From a virus, in IMG/VR virus record IMGVR_UViG_3300042519_001561, positions 1 through 40,646 of that record: DNA of 40,646 nucleotides, one strand, 5' to 3'. The notes under the pieces are model-generated. The model was given only the letters and a program-made list of their open reading frames with translations, had not been told where the DNA came from and did no database searches. Below, piece after piece: positions 8,532 to 15,868 of the stretch. How positions within the stretch are numbered: position 1 is the first letter of the stretch; each line of letters opens with the position of its first letter. A program made the position numbers and the translations under genes.

Positions 8532-8736
8532 TATTTTTACTAAGGTTTTTTTGAGGTCTGGTCTTGGCACTGACAGACTTTTGGAGTTGTACGCAATGGT
8601 TATTGGCGGCGCTGACGCTGGTGATTGTGATTTGACAACCCCTGATGAGGGTGTGCTGTTTAGTTTGTTAAAAGCCGATGTTGATGGCACTGTGTTGCCT
8701 GATGGAGTTATATGGGATGTGCCTTATGAGTTGTGA
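8521..8736 (+). CDS. Small acidic protein after the protease-kinase gene
   Basis: 71 residues. The TTG start overlaps the end of the upstream gene by 11 bases, with a purine-rich GGCAGG just before it. Contents include FLRSGLGTDRLLELYAMVIGGAD and an acidic, glycine-containing C-terminus ending IWDVPYEL. No known family, membrane segment or signal peptide is seen. Its position directly behind a zeta-toxin-like domain makes an antitoxin or chaperone role conceivable, but nothing in the sequence resembles epsilon antitoxin. It could also start at the ATG at 8596, giving 46 residues. Confidence 0.45.
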   Translation: MDSDIFTKVFLRSGLGTDRLLELYAMVIGGADAGDCDLTTPDEGVLFSLLKADVDGTVLPDGVIWDVPYEL

Positions 8737-11149
8737 TTGTGGTTGTGGGGATTGGAATTTGTCTAAGGCTGATGTCACTGTTTTGAAGCAGTTGCGCGAG
8801 GGCGTTTTGGCTGATTTGCCAATGTCTATCTGGCAGTCGTTGATTGTGGATGTGGAAAAAGCGGGTGGGGTTCTTGCGGTGGAGGGCACTGCGGGCAAGG
8901 TCATCCGCGAGGCTGTTCAGAAGGCTTCTTTGTCTCCTGCTTGGCAACGCAAGGAAGGCAAGAATCCAAGTGGCGGTCTGAACAAGAAGGGGCGTGATGC
9001 GTATGCCCGCGAAACGGGTGGCAAGTTAAAGCCTCCTGTGAAGGAAGGCGATAATCCGCGTCGGGCGTCGTTTTTGGCGCGAATGGGCAACGCAGAAGGT
9101 CCTGAGCGTAATCCTGATGGTTCGCCTACGCGTCTTTTGCTGAGTTTGCAGGCTTGGGGTGCTAGTTCTAAGGAAGATGCTCGCGCGAAGGCTAAGGCAA
9201 TTTCAGCGAGGAATGAAGCCGTTGAAAAGGCGAAGTTCGCGTCGCGTTCTGAGGCGGCTCGTTATGCGGCTCAACAGCGGTGGAAGGGGCATGCGAAAGA
9301 GGGCGACAGCAAGACAACAGCGCCTCGTCCTGCATCTGGGTCTAAAGGCAGAGCAGGAAAAAAGGTTGCTCCTAAGCCGAGTTCGGCTGGTCGTGGCGAC
9401 GGAACTGATGCTGTCGGGCAAGAGGGAAACGCAACGGTCAGGTTTGGCGAGATGTCCAAGAGCATTGAATGGGCTTTTTCTAAAGACACTTTAGTTAAGG
9501 CGGGTTTGAGGTTAAAGAGTCAGGGGTATGGAGAGAAGGAGGCGACGGAGGCTGAGTTAAAACTTGGACAAGATGCGAAAGAGTCTCTCAAGAAAATCTT
9601 GGATGAAGAAGGCGTAAAGGTTCAGGAGGCGTTAGATAATCTCGGCAAAGGGTTTATGCCGTCATTGCAAATAAGCATTTTGGAACGGTCAAGGGGTCTT
9701 TTGAGGAGGCAAGCAAAGGCTACTGAGCGCGAGGCAGAGGAAAAGGGTTTGGTACCCACCCAGCGTGAGGAGAACACTGTTGGCTCTATGGTTTACACGA
9801 CCAAGCGAACAATTCTTGAAAACATGGCTGACTATGTTGATTTGGAATTAAAGCGCGCTAATGCGACTCTTAAACCCAAAAAAGGCAAAGGAGAAGTAAA
9901 CGATTTTATTGACTTTCCTGATGCTCAACGCGACCGTAGGAATACTGAAAGAACAACTTTGAGGGTTAACGGCAAATCGCGTACATATCAGCCGACTAAA
10001 GTTAAGGCGTCCGAAATTGCCAAGGGCGACATTGTTCGTAACGAGTCAGAGGTAGAGCCTCGTAAGGTTGTTGCTTTTGGCGGGGACACACGGACTGACA
10101 CTTCTGTTGGTAAAGCGCCTGTTGTGCTTATTACGCAGTCGTTGGACGGCACCGACGGCAAATTGCAGACTTCTAGTAGCAGTGGCGATTCTAAATTGTT
10201 GCGGTTTGACGAGGTAGTGGATAAAGCAATGCCTCAGGGCGCGGGCGACCCTCGTTCTAATGCGGGGCGTTACGCCGCCGAGCAACGCTGGAAGGGGCAC
10301 ACCAAAAAGACAGAAATTGATGCCAACCTCAGAGAACAGGGCAAAAAGCCGATTGCGGGCGGGGAAACTAATCAAGACCCATCTGGCGATGTGATTGACA
10401 CTTTGGTTGAGGCTTTGTCGCAGTACAAGGCTGGTAATCAAGTGGTTGTTCCAGCGGAGTCGGTTTATACGGTTTTGGGAGAGTTGGCGGCGTTCGCGAA
10501 AGATGCGAAAGACAAGGGCGATAAAGCAACTGACTTGGATTTGTGCAAGGTGTCGGTGCCGGGCACGAACTTGTTTTGTGGGGAGAATAAGGGTTTGCTT
10601 CGGGAGGAGATGCCTCAGTTATCTGGTGTTCCGACCAAGGGTTCTAAAGCAGACGGCATGGAGAAGGACAAAAAGGGTCGGGCTAATATCGGTGAAGCGT
10701 TTGTGGAGCATTTACGCGACGGCGGGGTGGAGACGCGCGAGGGCGAGGTGCCCGCGTCTAGTTTGAAAGCAACTCAAAAGCAGGTGATTGGTGCTGATGT
10801 CGCGGGGATTATGAAGGCGTTGGAGGATGGCTCTATGCCTGAGCAGACGCTTTTTGTGTCTCGTGATGGTTATGTGATTGACGGGCATCACCGCTGGGCG
10901 GCGGCTGTTGGGCTGGACTACAAGGATGGCAAGGCGGGCGATTTGAAGATGAAGGTGCGGGTTATTGATTTGTCTATTGATGAGGTGCTGAAAAAGGCGA
11001 ACGCTTTTGCTGATGAGATGGGAATGCCTCGTCGTTCTGGCGATGCAAACGCAGATGCGAAGCGCAAGGACAATGATGATGAGCCAAGCAAAGGCGACGG
11101 CAAAGGCAAAGACAAGAAGAAAAGCAAAGGCAAAAAGACCGAAGGGTAG
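8717..11149 (+). CDS. Tagged multidomain protein: DUF6321-like + two tags + ParB/Srx-like domain
   Basis: About 810 residues if the ATG at 8717 is used (GGAG nine bases upstream); ATG 8726 is also possible. The N-terminus is Cys-rich (SCDCGCGDW), then a W..LIVDVEKAGGVLAVEG segment similar to the N-terminus of the protein at 11188. Residues about 75-160 match the DUF6321-like phage domain (PSGGLNKKGRDAYARETGGK, GDNPRRASF, PTRLLLSLQAWG). The first tag starts at residue 171; a reduced second tag lies near 513. The C-terminal 200 residues contain a ParB/sulfiredoxin-like fold: SSLKATQKQV, LFVSRDGYVIDGHHRWAAAVG (Asp722 begins DGHHRW). The end is a Lys/Gly/Asp-rich tail. ParB-like domains of this type bind nucleotide and may act as nucleases or CTPases; this protein's activity is unknown. 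Confidence 0.65.
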   Translation: MCLMSCDCGCGDWNLSKADVTVLKQLREGVLADLPMSIWQSLIVDVEKAGGVLAVEGTAGKVIREAVQKASLSPAWQRKEGKNPSGGLNKKGRDAYARETGGKLKPPVKEGDNPRRASFLARMGNAEGPERNPDGSPTRLLLSLQAWGASSKEDARAKAKAISARNEAVEKAKFASRSEAARYAAQQRWKGHAKEGDSKTTAPRPASGSKGRAGKKVAPKPSSAGRGDGTDAVGQEGNATVRFGEMSKSIEWAFSKDTLVKAGLRLKSQGYGEKEATEAELKLGQDAKESLKKILDEEGVKVQEALDNLGKGFMPSLQISILERSRGLLRRQAKATEREAEEKGLVPTQREENTVGSMVYTTKRTILENMADYVDLELKRANATLKPKKGKGEVNDFIDFPDAQRDRRNTERTTLRVNGKSRTYQPTKVKASEIAKGDIVRNESEVEPRKVVAFGGDTRTDTSVGKAPVVLITQSLDGTDGKLQTSSSSGDSKLLRFDEVVDKAMPQGAGDPRSNAGRYAAEQRWKGHTKKTEIDANLREQGKKPIAGGETNQDPSGDVIDTLVEALSQYKAGNQVVVPAESVYTVLGELAAFAKDAKDKGDKATDLDLCKVSVPGTNLFCGENKGLLREEMPQLSGVPTKGSKADGMEKDKKGRANIGEAFVEHLRDGGVETREGEVPASSLKATQKQVIGADVAGIMKALEDGSMPEQTLFVSRDGYVIDGHHRWAAAVGLDYKDGKAGDLKMKVRVIDLSIDEVLKKANAFADEMGMPRRSGDANADAKRKDNDDEPSKGDGKGKDKKKSKGKKTEG
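9227..9292 (+). repeat. Tag copy 6 (first tag in the ParB-like protein)
   Basis: VEKAKFASRSEAARYAAQQRW then KGH, separating the DUF6321-like domain from the central helical region. Confidence 0.9.
10253..10300 (+). repeat. Tag copy 7 (reduced, second tag in the same protein)
   Basis: Only the core remains: RSNAGRYAAEQRW then KGH, preceded by GAGDP instead of EKA[SK]FAS. It lies just before the C-terminal segment that ends in the ParB-like domain. Confidence 0.82.
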
Positions 11150-11187
11150 TTTAGCCCCCTAAAGGAATTGACAAAAGTAAGGTACCG

Positions 11188-12177
11188 ATGATGAAGCGTA
11201 GTGATGAAATAGTGTTGGACGGGCTAGAGCCTTTTGCTCTTGAAATGGTTTCGGCTGAACAGTGGGCTTTGGCGAAGCAGGCTGTGAATGATGCGGGTGG
11301 CATTTTGGCTTCTGATGGTGCGGTTCGTGATTTGCTTGAGAAGGCTTCGTTTGCTTCTCGTTCTGAGGCTGGTCGTTACGCGGCGAACATGCGTTGGCGT
11401 GGTTCGGTTCCGCAGGGTGGTTTGGCTACGGCTCAGTACCGACAGGCAGAAAATGCTAAGGCTGGTCGCGGAGCGGGGAATCCAGCAAGAGAATCCGATT
11501 CTGACCCTGCCAATCCTGACGATGAGCAATCACGAAAGATGGCTACTCGCGCGCGAAGCATTGCTGAAGGTGATTTGTCGGATATCGCGTCAATTATTCG
11601 TCGCGACTTTAGAGAGCAAGGCAAAAAGATTCCACCTGCCGCGCAACCGTATTTGGATGCTTTGTCAACTTTGGGGACGGTTGATGACCAGTACGGCATG
11701 GATTCAGGCAAGTCCATCGTGGCGTATGCGTTGAGCAATCTAGGTTCTTACAAGGGTGAGACGGCACGGCTGGTTAAGGCTGAGTTGAAGGCTCGTTTGA
11801 AGGGCAAGCAGGCTGATGCTCGTTCAGAAACCAATGACAGTCCTGAGTTCACTGGTAGAACTACTGGTCGCCAAGGCGGACCTGCCGAAGGACCAAAATA
11901 CAAAAAAGGTATGAGTCTGAAAGAGATTACGGCGAATGTTCGTCAGGATTTGAAGGCAGTAAAATTGCCAGCGGGCGTAAAACTTGGGGTTCGCATGAGG
12001 GACGGTTTGGCTGTTGTCGTTGATATCAAGGGCTACACGGGCGACCAGCAGAGTCCAGAGGCTAAAGCACTCAGAGATGAAATAGATGCCATCAGAAGGT
12101 CTTACAACCGTAGCAACAGTGACCCTATGGTTGACTACTCTGACGAAACCTATTACGGCAATACAGATTTCAACTAA
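11188..12177 (+). CDS. Tagged LPD29-like polyvalent-associated protein
   Basis: 329 residues; ATG 11188 or the adjacent ATG 11191. The N-terminus (EQWALAKQAVNDAGGILASDGAV) resembles that of the protein at 8717. The tag is at 52-71. The middle (75-230) is unrecognised. Residues about 241-329 fit the LPD29 pattern from polyvalent proteins: SLKEITANVRQDLKAVKLP, GVKLGVRM, a short beta pair, then SNSDPMVDYSDETYYGNTDF, which parallels the family's SDxMxDYFDxxFY ending. LPD domains accompany enzymes in proteins delivered by phages and conjugative elements; their own function is largely unknown. The domain call is from memory of the motif and should be tested by profile search. Confidence 0.62.
   Translation: MMKRSDEIVLDGLEPFALEMVSAEQWALAKQAVNDAGGILASDGAVRDLLEKASFASRSEAGRYAANMRWRGSVPQGGLATAQYRQAENAKAGRGAGNPARESDSDPANPDDEQSRKMATRARSIAEGDLSDIASIIRRDFREQGKKIPPAAQPYLDALSTLGTVDDQYGMDSGKSIVAYALSNLGSYKGETARLVKAELKARLKGKQADARSETNDSPEFTGRTTGRQGGPAEGPKYKKGMSLKEITANVRQDLKAVKLPAGVKLGVRMRDGLAVVVDIKGYTGDQQSPEAKALRDEIDAIRRSYNRSNSDPMVDYSDETYYGNTDFN
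11341..11403 (+). repeat. Tag copy 8 (residues 52-72)
   Basis: LEKASFASRSEAGRYAANMRW then RGS. It shares NMRW with copy 5 and the Gly of SEAGRY with copy 3. Confidence 0.9.
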
Positions 12178-12365
12178 TGGGTGCCGATTTACCTCCGATG
12201 GTGGAGATGTGGGTCAAGCAACTGTTGAGTCCTGAGTTCGTTGAGGTGATGCGTTCTCAACCGTTTGACCGTGTTGATGTTCGGTTGTCTTGTAGCAGGG
12301 GCAAGGTTTCTCGGCTTCCTGTCATCGTTTTGAACGGTGGTCAAGCGGAGTGGGTTGACGGCTGA
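12177..12365 (+). CDS. Small protein after the LPD29-like gene
   Basis: 62 residues, starting on the last base of the previous stop codon (TAATG). It contains MVEMWVKQLLSPEFVEVMRSQP, a plausible amphipathic helix, then short beta-like stretches (RVDVRLSC, RLPVIVLNG). No family is recognised. It ends the effector run just before a promoter. Overlapping starts support translation; the product is hypothetical. Confidence 0.5.
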   Translation: MGADLPPMVEMWVKQLLSPEFVEVMRSQPFDRVDVRLSCSRGKVSRLPVIVLNGGQAEWVDG

Positions 12366-12366
12366 T

Positions 12367-12395
12367 TTGACTGGGGGGCTTTACTATGGTAGAGT
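12367..12395 (+). promoter_or_regulatory. Sigma70-like promoter of the winged-helix gene
   Basis: TTGACT at 12367-12372, a 17-base spacer and TAGAGT at 12390-12395. The predicted transcript start falls near 12402, very close to the AGAAGGAGG ribosome site at 12402-12410, giving a short leader before ATG 12419. Confidence 0.6.
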
Positions 12396-12418
12396 GTTTG
12401 TAGAAGGAGGAACTGAAT

Positions 12419-12799
12419 ATGGAATTAAATCCAACACTTCAGGTCGCGCAGGCGATTGAGCAATACGGACGCCCATGCTGGGTAGCCCATGTCCCCACAC
12501 GCGTGAGGAAGATGGTGCCCTACGAGGTAATCATGGAATTGCTTGAAGGGGCACAACCGTCAGAAGGTTCGGTCAGCAAAGATGACAAGAAGGACAAGGC
12601 GATGCGTTGGTGCAAAGAGCACTTGTTTGAAGAAGTGACCGTAAAGCAGATTGCAGAAATCGGCGGTCTGGGTGAGTCCAGTGCACGGACGCTGATAACG
12701 AGCCGACCTGATGTGTTCAGAAAGTCGGGACGCGGGGTGTACGAGATTCGTGACCCGCAAGCCGACCGAGGCAGAGTCGCTAAAAAAAGAGCGCGCTAA
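12419..12799 (+). CDS. Winged-helix DNA-binding protein
   Basis: 126 residues with a strong ribosome site (AAGGAGG, 8-base spacing). The C-terminal half is a helix-turn-helix with wing: TVKQIAEIGGLGESSARTLI as the HTH, then RPDVFRKSGRGVYEIRDP as the wing strands, ending in a basic tail (RGRVAKKRAR). The N-terminal 60 residues (VAQAIEQYGRPCWVAHVPTR) are unrecognised. It has its own promoter and is followed by a structured leader and a terminator-like hairpin, so it is set apart from the effector genes and the head operon. A regulator of late or accessory genes is likely, though a packaging-associated DNA-binding role cannot be excluded. Confidence 0.65.
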   Translation: MELNPTLQVAQAIEQYGRPCWVAHVPTRVRKMVPYEVIMELLEGAQPSEGSVSKDDKKDKAMRWCKEHLFEEVTVKQIAEIGGLGESSARTLITSRPDVFRKSGRGVYEIRDPQADRGRVAKKRAR

Positions 12800-12922
12800 C
12801 TAAACCCAAGTTGATAGACGGGGTGTAACACCTTCGTCGTATGCTGTGTTTTGTCCAAGACCTGTGGGTCGCTAAACAGTTTCGGCTGTGATGCGTTCAC
12901 GGGTTTTTTTATTTGAGGAACT
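12800..12922 (+). promoter_or_regulatory. Structured leader upstream of the head genes
   Basis: 123 bases without a gene, holding several small inverted repeats: GGTGT-A-ACACC near 12821-12831, GACC-TGTG-GGTC at 12859-12870, ACAG-TTTCGG-CTGT at 12876-12889, and the terminator-like hairpin. The third repeat overlaps the terminator stem, so the two cannot form together; that is the geometry of an attenuator. No promoter with both boxes is seen inside it. Confidence 0.4.
12886..12910 (+). terminator. Rho-independent terminator-like hairpin before the scaffold gene
   Basis: Stem CTGTGA / TCACGG (six pairs, one G-U) with a TGCGT loop, then G and seven T. It ends 12 bases before ATG 12923. The stem is modest, so partial termination or attenuation is as likely as a full stop. 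Confidence 0.55.
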
Positions 12923-13705
12923 ATGACAAAACCACAAACTCGCAAGATGGTGGCTTTGAAAGTTCTTGAGACAAGTGGCGTTGACCATCCAGCACATTTA
13001 GAAGAAGGCTGGATAGTTATGAAGAATTCAACAGGAGCAAAGATGAGCGAAGAAGTCGGTATGGAATCAGGTCTGGAAGAGGCTTACATTGAGCGCGTGG
13101 TGGAACTTGAAAAAGCCCTTGCTGATGCTGAGTCAAAGAATGACAACTTAGAGTCCCGTTTGGTCAAGGCGTATGAAATGCCTAAAGCCAAGGATGAGGA
13201 TGAAGAGGAAATGGACGAAGAGGACGAAGAGGACGAAGAGGAAATGGCAAAGTCTTTGCTAAAGTCCGTTCCTGAGCCTGTTCGCCAGATGCTTCAGAAA
13301 GCACAATTTGATGCTGACTTCGCGCGCGAGGAACTTCGCAAAGAACGCGAGTCAAAGCGCGACCGTGAATATGTTGCTAAGGCTCGCCAGTGGGACAATC
13401 TCACTCTTGACCCTGAAGAAGTTGGACCTGCACTTCGCCGTTTGGCTGATGCAGAACCAGTTTTGTCCGATGCGATTGAGAAGGCTCTTGACGCGGTTAA
13501 CGCTCAGGCTGAATCAGCAAGCATTTTTGAAGAATTGGGTCGTGGCACAAGTTCACAATCTGACTCTGATGCTTTCTCCAAAGTTCAAAGTCTGGCTAAG
13601 TCAGCGTATGAGCGTGGAGATTTCGCGACTATTGAGCAGGCTATTTCTGCCACAGTCGCTACCAACCCAGACCTCTACACCGCGTACCGTGCGGAAACTC
13701 GTTAA
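12923..13705 (+). CDS. Capsid scaffolding protein
   Basis: 260 residues. The N-terminal block VLETSGVDHPAHLEEGWIVMK is common at the start of phage prohead protease/scaffold proteins of the XkdF group. A highly acidic run (residues about 92-110, Asp/Glu/Met) is followed by a long charged helical region (REELRKERESKRDREYVAKARQW) and a helical C-terminus, all typical of scaffolds. No catalytic motif is present; the protease function is in 6627-8531. It lies two genes before the major capsid gene, as expected. The ribosome site is GAGG at 12914-12917. Confidence 0.75.
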   Translation: MTKPQTRKMVALKVLETSGVDHPAHLEEGWIVMKNSTGAKMSEEVGMESGLEEAYIERVVELEKALADAESKNDNLESRLVKAYEMPKAKDEDEEEMDEEDEEDEEEMAKSLLKSVPEPVRQMLQKAQFDADFAREELRKERESKRDREYVAKARQWDNLTLDPEEVGPALRRLADAEPVLSDAIEKALDAVNAQAESASIFEELGRGTSSQSDSDAFSKVQSLAKSAYERGDFATIEQAISATVATNPDLYTAYRAETR

Positions 13706-13716
13706 GGAGTACAACA

Positions 13717-14112
13717 ATGGCATACGAAATCGCTGGATATCCAGTAAAAATCACACTTGTGGCTGGTGCAGACCTGTCCTCAAAGCAGTATTTGTTCGTC
13801 AAACTGAATACCTCTGGTCAGGCTGTCATCTGTGACGGTGCGACTGATTCACCTATCGGTGTTCTTCAGAATGACCCTGCTTCTGGTGAAGAAGCGCAAG
13901 TGCTTGTAGTCGGTGGAACAAAACTTGTCGCTGGTGCGGCAATTAACCCCGGCGTCAAAATCGGAACAGGTAGCAATGCGAAAGCAGACACCAAAGTTGC
14001 GGGAACTGACACCACTGAGTACACCGTTGGTGTTGTTCTGCTGGGTTCATCAGCAGATGGCGACATCATCACAGCCGTTATCAACTGCGCCTCGCCAAAC
14101 CGAGCCGCTTAA
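13717..14112 (+). CDS. Head decoration protein (DUF2190-like)
   Basis: 131 residues behind AAGGAG. A small beta-rich, Gly/Ala/Thr-rich protein with the pattern seen in capsid-stabilising decoration proteins: VKITLVAGADLSSKQYLFVKL, ATDSPIGVLQNDP, GTKLVAGAAINPGVKI, then VGVVLLGSSADGDIITAVI. It sits directly before the major capsid gene, the usual place. It probably binds the outside of the expanded capsid. Codons are richer in C-ending forms than in the effector region, consistent with high expression. Confidence 0.75.
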   Translation: MAYEIAGYPVKITLVAGADLSSKQYLFVKLNTSGQAVICDGATDSPIGVLQNDPASGEEAQVLVVGGTKLVAGAAINPGVKIGTGSNAKADTKVAGTDTTEYTVGVVLLGSSADGDIITAVINCASPNRAA

Positions 14113-14135
14113 TCCATTACTAGGAGCAGAAAAAA

Positions 14136-15086
14136 ATGCCACAGCCAACTCAAAATGCAGTCCATGTTGACGCGATTCTGACAAACATCAGTACCGCCTA
14201 CATGCAACAGGCAAAGAACTTCATTGCCACACGGGTTTTCCCTATCGTGCCAGTGTCAAAGCAGAGCGACAAGTTCTTCACTTACACCAAGAACGACTGG
14301 TTCCGCGACGAAGCGCAACGACGCGCCGACGCTACCGAGTCCGCTGGTGGAGGTTACAACCTCTCAACAGATTCGTACCAAGCAGATGTGTATGCGTTCC
14401 ACAAGGATATCGGCGACCAAACCCGTGCTAATGCGGATGCGCCTATCAATGTTGACCGTGAAGCGGTTGAGTTTGTTACAAGCCGTTTGCTTCTCAAGAT
14501 GGAAACACAGTTTGTTGCTAACTATTTCACCACTTCTGTGTGGGGAACTGACTACACACCTTCAAACCTTTGGTCTAACTACGCAACCAGCGACCCAATC
14601 AGCGACATTGAAACTGGCAAGCGCGCCATTTTGTCGGTGACGGGTTACGAGCCAAACACTTTGGTTCTTGGTTACGATGTTTTCACATCTTTGAAGAATC
14701 ACCCTGACCTCGTTGACCGTATTAAGTACACTTCTTCGCAAATCATCACAGAGGAACTTCTTGCTTCTTTGTTTGATGTGCCTCGCGTGATGGTTGCTAA
14801 GGCTGTCAAGGCTACGAACAACGAAGGTGCCGCTGGTGCCTACGCGTTCACTCATGGCAAGCATGCCCTTTTGACCTACTCTGCACCGTCTGCTGGACTT
14901 CTTCAGCCTTCTGGTGGTTACATCATGTCTTGGACTGGTGTTTCAGGCGGTTTGGGTGCCACTGTCGGTACAAGTCGTATGCGTATGGAACAGTACAAGG
15001 CTGACCGCGTTGAGGCTGAAATCGCTTTTGACATGAAAGTAATCGGTACAGACCTTGGTTACTTCTTCAACGGCGCTGTCGCTTAG
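14136..15086 (+). CDS. Major capsid protein
   Basis: 316 residues, AGGAG ribosome site. Features match major capsid proteins of many actinophage-type siphoviruses with an HK97-like fold: FIATRVFPIVPVSKQSDKFF near the N-terminus, the WFRDEAQRRADATESAGGGY loop, YAFHKDIGDQTRANADAP, and a C-terminal EQYKADRVEAEIAFDMKVIG strand. There is no obvious long N-terminal delta domain, in keeping with a separate scaffold. It assembles into the icosahedral shell. Highly biased, C-ending codon choice (GAC, AAC, ATC) stands out against neighbours. Confidence 0.88.
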   Translation: MPQPTQNAVHVDAILTNISTAYMQQAKNFIATRVFPIVPVSKQSDKFFTYTKNDWFRDEAQRRADATESAGGGYNLSTDSYQADVYAFHKDIGDQTRANADAPINVDREAVEFVTSRLLLKMETQFVANYFTTSVWGTDYTPSNLWSNYATSDPISDIETGKRAILSVTGYEPNTLVLGYDVFTSLKNHPDLVDRIKYTSSQIITEELLASLFDVPRVMVAKAVKATNNEGAAGAYAFTHGKHALLTYSAPSAGLLQPSGGYIMSWTGVSGGLGATVGTSRMRMEQYKADRVEAEIAFDMKVIGTDLGYFFNGAVA

Positions 15087-15098
15087 TCAGGAGTAATA

Positions 15099-15593
15099 AT
15101 GAATCGTCTTACTAGAGGTCATGCCCTCGTCGGTGCTTTGAGCATTGATGCGCAGGACATCACAATTTCGGATGACCTTGCTGTAGGTGGTGACTCTGCT
15201 GTAACTGGCAACTCTGTTGTAAGTGGTGACTCTCGCATAGTTGGTACTTCCTCAGTTACTCGTTCAGCAGGAACAATCGCTGACGGTGCTTCAATGGTTG
15301 CATCAGCCTCAGATATCATTAACAACACGGTTGCTAGTGCTACTCCTACAGCGGCACGAAATGTGACCACTGTTACAGCAGAAGCAATTGTTGCTGGTCA
15401 TCCCACTACCTACGCAGTAGGTGACACGACTGAGTTCACGCTTATCAACTTGGCGGCGGCTACTCATGCTCTGACTTTGGTTGGTGGAACGGGCGTAACC
15501 ATTGTTGGTTCTGCAACCGTTTCTGCCGCTTCAAGTGCCACTTGGTATGTACGAATCGCAAGTGCTACAACAGTAGTTCTTTACCGTAAATAA
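15099..15593 (+). CDS. Beta-rich head-associated protein
   Basis: 164 residues behind CAGGAG. The N-terminal half carries short repeats of the type [DS]-x-x-V-x-G-[DN]-S (VGGDSAVTGNSVVSGDSRIVG), suggesting a beta-helix or fibre. The C-terminal half is an Ala/Thr/Val-rich beta domain (TTEFTLINLAAATHALTLVGG, TWYVRIASATTVVLYRK). Position between the capsid and connector genes suggests a second decoration protein or head fibre. No firm family. Confidence 0.5.
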   Translation: MNRLTRGHALVGALSIDAQDITISDDLAVGGDSAVTGNSVVSGDSRIVGTSSVTRSAGTIADGASMVASASDIINNTVASATPTAARNVTTVTAEAIVAGHPTTYAVGDTTEFTLINLAAATHALTLVGGTGVTIVGSATVSAASSATWYVRIASATTVVLYRK

Positions 15594-15613
15594 CAACTAC
15601 AAGGAGTGTCCTC

Positions 15614-15847
15614 GTGACCGTAGAAAAATGTATGTATCAAGTAACAAAGCAACTTCCAGTTGATGATGGTTACTTGGCTGTTGGCGAAATTGTTGATGCT
15701 TCTGGTTGGCGTAATGTCAAGGCGTTGGTCGCGGGGCGTTATTTAGTGCCTTTGACCTCTGTCTATGTGAAGCAAGACGATGCGTTGGAAACCAAAGTGG
15801 TTAAAGCCAAGGCTGTTCGTCCTGTTGGAGCAACAAAAGAGGCTTAA
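15614..15847 (+). CDS. Small head-module protein
   Basis: 77 residues with a GTG start chosen because AAGGAG lies eight bases upstream. The sequence has one compact region (PVDDGYLAVGEIVDASGWRN, LVAGRYLVPL) and a Lys/Val/Ala-rich tail. Proteins of this size and content occur between capsid and connector genes in siphoviruses, but I cannot name a family or role. Confidence 0.6.
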   Translation: MTVEKCMYQVTKQLPVDDGYLAVGEIVDASGWRNVKALVAGRYLVPLTSVYVKQDDALETKVVKAKAVRPVGATKEA

Positions 15848-15868
15848 CCCGCTTACGAAAGGTGCCTT

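Noticed and set aside
11168-11196. TTGACA before the LPD29-like gene as a promoter
   Set aside because: No TAnnnT box is found at 16-18 bases; the hexamer 17 bases on is ATGAAG.
12923-13705. A degenerate tag in the scaffold protein (LQKAQFDADFAREE)
   Set aside because: Only the KAxF start resembles the tag; the RSxAxRYAAxxRW core is missing.
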